Part shown: positions 1-4,755 of the stretch, one piece after another
Numbering within the stretch: the stretch's first letter is position 1
Layout of the letters: every line of letters starts with the position of its first letter
Source: Deltaproteobacteria bacterium
Lineage (GTDB): Bacteria > Desulfobacterota > DSM-4660 > Desulfatiglandales > B25-G16
Assembly: GCA_018400255.1 (NCBI GenBank)
Contig: JAGYMO010000114.1
Location: 1-5,755 of the forward strand
DNA: 5,755 nt
Reading direction: 5' to 3'
Notes under the pieces: generated by a model
Told to the model about the DNA's origin: nothing
What the model saw: the letters and a program-made list of their open reading frames with translations, nothing else
The model's database searches: none
Position numbers and translations under genes: made by a program

Positions 1-174
1 GAGTCGAGATGAAAAATCTCTCTTTGAATCTAAAGCTCACAACGCTTCAAGTCCTTGTGAGCCTCATCATGTTCTAATTAAAGGAAACTCGGAAAAACAA
101 CGAAACGCTCGACGGCATAAAGCATCAGTCCATCCAATAAAAAGATGACGACCAAAATAAGCAAAGCTTTTCAT
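1..174 (-). pseudogene. Decayed N-terminus of a CHASE4-type membrane sensor (partial at left edge)
   Basis: Reading the minus strand from about position 167 gives a hydrophobic helix and then a CHASE4-like start: LMLYAVERFVVFPSFL, a TAA stop (78-80), LEHDEAHKDLKRC, two residues, a TAG stop (30-32), and IQREIFHLD, running off the window edge. From memory, CHASE4 sensors (extracytoplasmic input domains of histidine kinases and diguanylate cyclases) begin with a membrane helix followed by 'psFleLEreeA..dl.R....l.rEi.hLD'. The spacing agrees on both sides of each stop, and TAA stands where Glu is common, so GAA to TAA is one substitution. The only nearby ATG (172-174) is one base out of phase with this frame, across a run of four A, which suggests a frameshift; a TGA lies directly upstream in the matching frame. 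The output domain would lie outside the window. Identification rests on about 50 residues, so family and pseudogene status are moderate-confidence calls. Confidence 0.55.
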
Positions 175-192
175 GTAACACTCATTGTTACA
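174..192. repeat. Perfect 7-bp inverted repeat, TGTAACA-N5-TGTTACA
   Basis: Left arm 174-180, five-base spacer CTCAT, right arm 186-192. It lies just upstream of, and touches, the ATG-like triplet of the decayed sensor gene, where an operator could sit. There is no T-run after it on either strand, so it does not look like an intrinsic terminator. Which protein, if any, would bind is unknown. Confidence 0.4.
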
Positions 193-350
193 GGGCTCTC
201 AATTTATTTTAAACACCCCTTTATATAGTAATTCCCCAAATAGAAACTACCTCTTGGGGGAAAAAATATGAGCCAAATACTGTAGAGACCTATTTTTTTC
301 TTTCATAATCAGGCTAGCGAAAAAAATCAACTTTACCTTACGATCCCCTT
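175..350. other. Non-coding A/T-rich stretch downstream of the oxidoreductase gene
   Basis: No open frame of useful length or recognisable product was found on either strand between the oxidoreductase stop and the sensor remnant. The stretch holds the inverted repeat at 174-192, the stem-loop at 232-262 and several A or T runs (for example 291-299 and 320-326). I could not find a convincing intrinsic terminator for the cluster: the T-runs read on the minus strand are not preceded by a clear stem. A sequence resembling a -10 box (minus strand, around 221-228, TATATAA) has no good -35 partner. Confidence 0.5.
232..262. other. Stem-loop TTCCCCAA / TTGGGGGAA downstream of the cluster
   Basis: The left arm at 232-239 pairs with 254-262 over 8 bp, with one extra G bulged in the right arm, around a 14-base loop. 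It is about 90-120 bases beyond the oxidoreductase stop. Reading the minus strand, the U-run comes before the stem rather than after it, so it is not a standard terminator. It could instead protect the 3' end of the operon transcript or be incidental. Confidence 0.35.
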
Positions 351-1529
351 CTATACAATTCCCTTTTCAGATAATGGCTTGTTTTCAAGAATTCTTTCCG
401 GCCGAAAAATCGAAAGATCCAGAGACAATGCATTACCGATGATTAGTTCAGATAAATAACGCCCTACAGCGGGAGCCTGTTGCAGGCCATGTCCAGAAAA
501 ACCATTTGCAAGGTAAAGTCCTTTGGTCTCCGGCCATTCTCCAAGGATGGCATTTTCATCAAGTGTGTTAACCGCATAAAGCCCAGCCCAACCTCTTACC
601 AGTTTAAGTGTATCGAAAGAAGGTACAAATTCTGCTAATTCAGGCCATAATATCTCCATAAATCTCTTGTTATCCCACGTAAAGTCGAACCCAATTGGAT
701 CTTCATCCATTGATTTCCCAAGCAGTATCAAATTACCAGTCTCAGTACGAAAGTATAATCCTGACGGCAAGATTGTAAGGGGTAATGGCCCTTCCGGCTT
801 TACCGCCGTATTTAATGTAAAAATTTGACGCTTGATCGGGGCAACCGGTAGACTCACATTGGCTGTTTTTGCAACCTTAGTTGCCCATGCACCCGCACAA
901 TTGATAATGATTTTGGCAGTGAGAGCCTTGCCTGAAGCCAATTTTACACCAGTAACCTCATTTCCAGCAGTTGTGATCTCTACGACCTCATCCTTTAAAA
1001 ATTCCGCTCCGATAACCCTGGCCTTGGCTCTATAAGCCATAAGTACGGAGTATGCGTCAAGGTGGCCGTCATCAGGGCCAAATGTTCCACCAACACAATC
1101 AGCAGGATCATAAAGGGGATAACGCTCTTTTATCTGGTCCGGAGACCACCATTCAACGTTACAGCCTAAGCTTTTTTGAAGCTCAAGTGCCTCTTCGGCA
1201 ACTTTCCTGCTCAGATTGTTTATCATGAAGAGGTTTCCTTCTCGGCGATAACTTATGTTAGGCTTTTCATCGTTAACGGACATCTCCTCTTCAAATCGTT
1301 CTAAAACCTCGAAGGCATACTGTGATATTTGGATATTCTCTTTGAGACTGAATTGAATCCGAATGTTTGCCATTGATAGTGTACTTGATGCCTGAGTATA
1401 GGTGGGGTCCATCTCGATAACACCTATCTTAAGTTTATTGTCAGAATTGATCAGATTATATGCAGTGGATGCGCCCATTATTCCACCGCCAATTATAATC
1501 ACATCATAAAGATCATTACTCACAACCAT
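351..1529 (-). CDS. FAD-dependent oxidoreductase, DadA/FOXRED1-like (putative D-amino acid / cyclic imino acid dehydrogenase)
   Basis: 392 residues, normal for the DAO flavoprotein family, which oxidises amines or amino acids to imines using FAD. The N-terminus has the dinucleotide-binding fold: G14-x-G16-x-x-G19 in IIIGGGIMGAS, with acidic E39 ending strand two. Other family blocks are MANIRIQFSLKENIQ (53-67), GPDDGHLDAYSVL (151-163), INCAGAWA (209-216), GWAGLYAVNTLDENAILG (313-330) and GFSGHGLQQAPAVGR (343-357). The IRIQFSL, PDDGHLD and GHGLQQAPAVGR blocks resemble the FOXRED1 subgroup. The position near 316-317, where monomeric sarcosine oxidase has its flavin-linking Cys, is Gly-Leu, so FAD is probably non-covalent. 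There is no signal peptide or membrane segment, so it is cytosolic or peripheral. It starts at an ATG with a strong ribosome site, is last in the cluster, and ends in TAG. Oxidation of the D product of the upstream racemase is inferred; sarcosine-type or dimethylglycine-type substrates are alternatives. Confidence 0.85.
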   Translation of the reverse strand: MVVSNDLYDVIIIGGGIMGASTAYNLINSDNKLKIGVIEMDPTYTQASSTLSMANIRIQFSLKENIQISQYAFEVLERFEEEMSVNDEKPNISYRREGNLFMINNLSRKVAEEALELQKSLGCNVEWWSPDQIKERYPLYDPADCVGGTFGPDDGHLDAYSVLMAYRAKARVIGAEFLKDEVVEITTAGNEVTGVKLASGKALTAKIIINCAGAWATKVAKTANVSLPVAPIKRQIFTLNTAVKPEGPLPLTILPSGLYFRTETGNLILLGKSMDEDPIGFDFTWDNKRFMEILWPELAEFVPSFDTLKLVRGWAGLYAVNTLDENAILGEWPETKGLYLANGFSGHGLQQAPAVGRYLSELIIGNALSLDLSIFRPERILENKPLSEKGIV

Positions 1530-1534
1530 ATAAA

Positions 1535-1542
1535 CCTCCTCT
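1535..1542 (-). promoter_or_regulatory. Strong ribosome binding site of the oxidoreductase gene
   Basis: The minus strand reads AGAGGAGG, five bases before the ATG at 1527-1529. This near-perfect Shine-Dalgarno fixes the start and suggests independent, efficient translation despite the 110-bp gap behind the racemase gene. Confidence 0.85.
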
Positions 1543-1582
1543 ATAACAATTATGTAGTCCCTGATGTGCTTTAACGTATGAG

Positions 1583-1623
1583 AAAAATATCCGATATTTT
1601 CCAGGGCCTTAGCCGGAAATATC
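1583..1623 (-). terminator. Hairpin with short U-run between racemase and oxidoreductase genes (possible terminator or attenuator)
   Basis: On the minus strand GATATTTCC-GGC (1623-1612) pairs with GCC (1607-1605) and GGAAAATATC (1602-1593), giving about 12 bp around a TAAG loop, with a CT bulge and a bulged A on the 3' side. Five bases later comes a run of five T (1587-1583). It starts 16 bases after the racemase stop. The A/T-rich lower stem and short, offset U-run make it a weak terminator at best; partial termination or transcript-end protection would lower oxidoreductase expression relative to the racemase. Confidence 0.4.
1584..1600. repeat. Palindrome AAAATATC-C-GATATTTT
   Basis: A perfect 8+1+8 inverted repeat. 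With a single central base it cannot fold as an RNA hairpin, but it is a plausible DNA dyad for a dimeric regulator. Its right half (1593-1600) is also one arm of the hairpin at 1593-1623, so the GATATTT motif occurs three times in 40 bases. No regulator gene is in the window to pair with it. Confidence 0.4.
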
Positions 1624-1639
1624 CTTTCATGTTTAATGC

Positions 1640-2635
1640 CTATAGTAAAAAGCCGGTTTTATAAGGATCGTCATCGGAGGCAACAAAATTTTGAAATCCA
1701 GTTATGTTGGCACTACCTGTAATTTCAGGAATAATGGTCGTCAATTTCCCAACCTGTGTTTCTTTCACGATAGTTCCCTGTAATTTAGTTCCCAATATGC
1801 TCTGATAGGTATAAAGACTGCCTAATGGCAATTTATTTTGGGCATGCAAATAAGCCATCTTAGCACATGTGCCTGTTCCGCATGGTGAACGATCTATTTG
1901 GCCGGCGCCAAATACAACCACATTGCGAGGAGGGCTTCCTTCCTGATAGAATTCAACCAGCTCAACCTTGCCTTCTTCCCCACTAATCGGATTTACTATT
2001 TTTCCTTCTGAATTTAACTTTTCTCTAATCTTGAGGCCAAGCTCTTTAATTCGTTTTAGGTGGGGAAGCGTGATTTTAAGACCACAATCATCAGCTTTAA
2101 TAAGGGCAAAATAATTGCCAGCATAAGCAACCGTAACTGGTAAATGCTTAACTTCCTCAATCCTTATTGTCAAGGAGGCACATACAAATGAAGGCACATT
2201 ACGAATGGTTACCTGGATTGCCCTGCTATTTCTTAATTTTGCCCGAGCCATAATAATTCCTGCCGGGGTGTCTAAAAAAAGAGTTTTTTCAATATCCTTT
2301 TTAGATATCGGGACAATACCTGTTTCCAAGATTACAGTGACCACACCTATACTGCCATGACCGCACATATCAAGATAGCCACCACTATCCATAAATATCA
2401 CACCGATATCGGCCTTTGAAGAGGCTGGTTCAGTAACGACTGCCCCAAACATATCCTGATGCCCCCGGGGTTCAAACATGAGCATACGTCTAATATAATC
2501 CCTATTCTTGGCAAACCATGCCCTTTTATCCTCCATGTTAAGGCCTGGAACAGGGCCAATTCCCCCCGTTATTACCCTTGTTGGTTCTCCAAGGGTATGG
2601 GCATCAACAGTATTGATTAGGCAACTAAATTGCAT
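1640..2635 (-). CDS. Proline racemase family protein (both catalytic Cys present; proline racemase type)
   Basis: 331 residues, usual family length; a cytosolic, cofactor-independent racemase/epimerase using two cysteines as acid and base. Cys91 lies in MDSGGYLDMCGHGSIG (82-97) and Cys252 in GQIDRSPCGTGTCAKMA (245-261). Having both excludes the trans-3-hydroxyproline dehydratase subgroup, which has Thr at the second site. Against Trypanosoma cruzi proline racemase (recalled), Phe63 in EPRGHQDMFGA and Phe242 in NVVVFG match the pocket phenylalanines, and Leu226 falls where that enzyme has Cys and hydroxyproline epimerases have His. Hydroxyproline epimerases usually read EPRGSD, not EPRGHxDM. 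Proline is therefore the best-supported substrate, though a related cyclic amino acid is possible. The N-terminus (DAHTLGEPTR, 11-20) is typical, and ATG 2633-2635 is the first Met after an in-frame TGA at 2768-2770. The ribosome site is poor: GGGG at 2641-2644, five bases away. Stop is TAG. Confidence 0.9.
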   Translation of the reverse strand: MQFSCLINTVDAHTLGEPTRVITGGIGPVPGLNMEDKRAWFAKNRDYIRRMLMFEPRGHQDMFGAVVTEPASSKADIGVIFMDSGGYLDMCGHGSIGVVTVILETGIVPISKKDIEKTLFLDTPAGIIMARAKLRNSRAIQVTIRNVPSFVCASLTIRIEEVKHLPVTVAYAGNYFALIKADDCGLKITLPHLKRIKELGLKIREKLNSEGKIVNPISGEEGKVELVEFYQEGSPPRNVVVFGAGQIDRSPCGTGTCAKMAYLHAQNKLPLGSLYTYQSILGTKLQGTIVKETQVGKLTTIIPEITGSANITGFQNFVASDDDPYKTGFLL

Positions 2636-2835
2636 AAAAACCCCAGGGTATTTTTTTGAGAAATCTTTCAGTGTTGTAGGATGTTTGTTGGCCGAATCTC
2701 GACAAAGATAATCAGCTACTGAGATCTTCTTTTCTACGCTGCCGGCACAGTTGGCCCTTTTCTGTTGTCAGAGAAGCCCAGCTCAAGCTTACAACCATTT
2801 AAGGTACTGCCTGCATGAAGAACGTATCGATCCAA
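2636..2835. other. 200-bp gap between dctM and the racemase gene; no gene recognised
   Basis: This is the largest gap in the cluster. On the minus strand one frame is open for 33 codons straight after the dctM stop (TAG at 2734-2736), and another is open for 44 codons from a TGA at 2768-2770 into the racemase ATG. Neither has a start codon with a ribosome site, and I do not recognise either product. No sigma-70 or sigma-54 promoter with two good boxes was found, nor a terminator. An 8-bp palindrome TGCCGGCA sits at 2740-2747. The gap may hold a processed leader, a weak internal promoter or remnants of a lost gene. Confidence 0.4.
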
Positions 2836-4155
2836 CTAACGCAGTCCGAAAATTAAATTGGGAAGCCATAGAGTTACTGGAGGAAAAAACAGAATTACCA
2901 GCATCACAACAAACTGAATAGCTATAAATGGTAGAATGGAGTTGTATATATCCCCCATACTTACCTCCGGAGGGGCAACACCCTTCATATAAAATAGCGT
3001 AAATCCAAAGGGAGGCGTTAGGTAATCCATCTGTTCCTCTACCATGAAAAGAATCCCGAACCATACCGGATCATAGCCGAGCTCAATTACTATCGGCAGT
3101 AAAACAGGGATGGTGATCATCATTTCTGTTATCTCATCTAAAAAAAACCCGAGAACAATCATTATAGCTAGTGCAATAAGAAAAAAATGAACAGGTTCTA
3201 ACCCTGCACCAATTACCGCATTTGTTATCAGGTCCGCACCCCCTGTTCGGAAAAATATGCTGGTGAAACAGGAAGCGCCGAAAAGAATCCACATAATCAT
3301 GCCATTAACCGCCATGGTTCGGTAACTCGCCTCTTTGAGCATTTGCCAGTCGAGGCGGCGGTTTATTGCTGCACTGACCAAAGCCCCAGCAGCGCCCACA
3401 GCTGCAGCCTCGGTAGGGGAGGCGATTCCGAGGAAAATCGATCCCAGAACGGCAATAATAAGAAGAACGGGCAAAATCAATCCCCTGGCTAAGAAAATTT
3501 TCTCCTTAAAGGAAACCCTTTCATCGGAGCGCAGAGCAGGAGCAAGGTTTGGCTGAAAATAGCACCTTACGCCTATATAGATCAAAAAAAGGGAAGAGAG
3601 CATCAGCCCGGGGATTATCCCCGCAGCGAAGAGCCTTCCAATAGATACCCTGGCAATCATACCATAGATAATAAGCGATATGCTGGGGGGGATAAGAATC
3701 CCCAACGCACCTCCAGCCAGGATAGGGCCTATGGATATACTTTTACTATAACCATGTTTAAGCATAATGGGCAGGGCAATAATTCCCATAGTTACAACCC
3801 CGGTAGTGGTCACCCCGGACATGGCGGCAATTACAGTGCAAATCAGCACTGTTCCCATTGACAGGCCACCCCTTAGTCCTCCCAGCAATTGATGCATGAA
3901 ATTGTAAAGGGAATGGGCTACACCACACTTCTCAAGCACGCATGCCATAAAGATAAATAAAGGCATGGCAACCAGAACCATATTGGACATCATACCAAAG
4001 GTATTCGTGGCGATAAAAGGAAGACTCATGGGGCCAATAAATATCCAGGCGGCAATGATAGAGCTGCTGGCCAGGGCAAACGCCATAGGGAACCCGGTTA
4101 CTAAGGCAAATAGGAGTCCACCAACAAGAAATACTAAAGGAAACCAATCCATCAT
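2836..4155 (-). CDS. dctM: TRAP transporter large permease subunit (DctM)
   Basis: 439 residues, normal for DctM, the sodium-coupled transport subunit in the inner membrane that pairs with DctQ and takes substrate from the periplasmic DctP. Nearly the whole chain is hydrophobic, with about twelve membrane segments. Characteristic motifs are SGVTTTGVVTMG (113-124), GILIPPSISLIIYG (152-165), GIASPTEAAAVGA (243-255), GFFLDEITEMMITIP (336-350) and DYLTPPFGFTLFYMKGVAP (377-395). The last motif, with TPPFGF.LFY.KGVAP, points to the 'mannitol/chloroaromatic' (FcbT3/COG4664) branch rather than the classical C4-dicarboxylate branch, though that name is a poor guide to substrate. The start ATG overlaps the dctQ stop as ATGA, implying translational coupling, and has its own AAAGGAG site. 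A second ATG follows immediately and could equally serve. Stop is TAG. Confidence 0.95.
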   Translation of the reverse strand: MMDWFPLVFLVGGLLFALVTGFPMAFALASSSIIAAWIFIGPMSLPFIATNTFGMMSNMVLVAMPLFIFMACVLEKCGVAHSLYNFMHQLLGGLRGGLSMGTVLICTVIAAMSGVTTTGVVTMGIIALPIMLKHGYSKSISIGPILAGGALGILIPPSISLIIYGMIARVSIGRLFAAGIIPGLMLSSLFLIYIGVRCYFQPNLAPALRSDERVSFKEKIFLARGLILPVLLIIAVLGSIFLGIASPTEAAAVGAAGALVSAAINRRLDWQMLKEASYRTMAVNGMIMWILFGASCFTSIFFRTGGADLITNAVIGAGLEPVHFFLIALAIMIVLGFFLDEITEMMITIPVLLPIVIELGYDPVWFGILFMVEEQMDYLTPPFGFTLFYMKGVAPPEVSMGDIYNSILPFIAIQFVVMLVILFFPPVTLWLPNLIFGLR

Positions 4156-4658
4156 GTTAACTCCTTTCCCGTAATAGCCATTTTAAGGACCCGTATAAAG
4201 TGTGCTAAGCCTTGAGCAAGCATCAGGAAAGCAGCTATAGGTATGGTCAGCTTAAGGGGCCATATAGGAGAACCCCACGGAGAAGGCGAGACCGTCTGCC
4301 TTAGCTCCACCGCCCTCCAGGCCGTCATGATCCCATACCTAAGCAGCGCAAGAATAAACAAGAAAAAAAGCAAGTAGGTGACTGAGTCAATAATGGCTCT
4401 ACCTCTCGGTGAAAAACAGTCGTAAATAATGTCTATTTTGATATGCTCATTGTGAAGAAGTACATAAGCCCCGGCGAGCACCGAGTAAGCACCGAAAAAG
4501 TGAACGGTTAACTCGTGAGCCCAGATGGTGGGAGCGTTAAATACATATCTAAGAACTACTTCTAAAAACAGTACGCCGGTCATAAAAAAGATCAACATAC
4601 TCACCAGCTTTCCGCTCCAATCGCTGACCTTGTCTATTACGCTCAAGAAAAGTCTCAT
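4152..4658 (-). CDS. dctQ: TRAP transporter small permease subunit (DctQ)
   Basis: 168 residues with four predicted membrane helices (roughly 15-35, 48-67, 90-112, 134-156), the standard DctQ topology. Family signatures visible are LRYVFNAPTIWAHEL (36-50), the charged loop HNEHIKIDIIYD (69-80) followed by SPRGRAIID, and SPWGSPIWPLKLTIP (126-140) leading into helix four. The 'SPxGSPxWPLK' block fits the FcbT2/COG4665 branch, matching the branch of the neighbouring DctM. DctQ scaffolds DctM in the inner membrane and helps dock the binding protein. The ATG at 4656-4658 is preceded by AAGGAGG at six bases, so the start is secure. The stop TGA overlaps the dctM start by four bases. Confidence 0.93.
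   Translation of the reverse strand: MRLFLSVIDKVSDWSGKLVSMLIFFMTGVLFLEVVLRYVFNAPTIWAHELTVHFFGAYSVLAGAYVLLHNEHIKIDIIYDCFSPRGRAIIDSVTYLLFFLFILALLRYGIMTAWRAVELRQTVSPSPWGSPIWPLKLTIPIAAFLMLAQGLAHFIRVLKMAITGKELT
4161..4167 (-). promoter_or_regulatory. Ribosome binding site of dctM inside the dctQ 3' end
   Basis: The minus strand reads AAAGGAG five bases before ATG 4153-4155, inside the last dctQ codons. It supports the overlapping start and coupled translation of the two membrane subunits. Confidence 0.75.
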
Positions 4659-4664
4659 CCTTTA

Positions 4665-4671
4665 CCTCCTT
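4665..4671 (-). promoter_or_regulatory. Strong ribosome binding site of dctQ
   Basis: The minus strand reads AAGGAGG six bases before ATG 4656-4658. It lies 32 bases after the 3' foot of the dctP-dctQ hairpin, so it should stay accessible when that hairpin forms. Confidence 0.85.
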
Positions 4672-4703
4672 GTTCGTGAGCAATTAAAATCACAGCCTCT
4701 ATA

Positions 4704-4733
4704 AAGACCTCCCTGCTTATGCGGGAAGGTCTT
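4704..4733 (-). terminator. Strong intercistronic stem-loop between dctP and dctQ (attenuator or mRNA-stabilising hairpin)
   Basis: AAGACCT-CCC (4704-4713) and GC (4715-4716) pair with GC-GGG (4721-4725) and AGGTCTT (4727-4733): 12 base pairs around a TTAT loop, with one bulged base on each side. On the minus strand the stem begins 22 bases after the dctP stop and is followed by TTTATAG... rather than a long U-run, so full termination is unlikely. Hairpins here are common where a binding protein must be made in excess of its membrane partners: partial termination and protection of the upstream mRNA both raise dctP over dctQM. That role is inferred. Confidence 0.6.
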
Positions 4734-4755
4734 CACCGGGCTGGATTACCAGCTA

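Noticed and set aside
9..77. Plus-strand 22-codon frame beginning MKNLSLNLKLTT, resembling a chemoreceptor N-terminus
   Set aside because: It ends in TAA after 22 codons and lies antisense to the CHASE4-like frame, whose similarity runs longer and continues past the stops.
255..280. Possible sigma-54 promoter on the minus strand (TGGCTC followed by a T-rich stretch)
   Set aside because: The -12 GC element is missing, so the consensus is not met.
832..1035. Plus-strand frame of 67 codons within the oxidoreductase gene
   Set aside because: Antisense shadow of a well-supported flavoprotein gene; no ribosome site or recognisable product.
1640..2635. Racemase gene as a trans-3-hydroxy-L-proline dehydratase
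   Set aside because: The second catalytic position is Cys252 (DRSPCGTGT) rather than the Thr of that subgroup.
2508..2711. Plus-strand 67-codon frame across the racemase start
   Set aside because: Antisense to conserved racemase residues, with no family resemblance.
2720..2800. Minus-strand 28-codon frame starting MVVSLSWASL in the dctM-racemase gap
   Set aside because: No Shine-Dalgarno before its ATG, no recognisable product and too short to support.
2789..3064. Minus-strand 91-codon frame overlapping the dctM 3' end
   Set aside because: Out-of-frame shadow of dctM, whose transporter motifs continue intact through the region.
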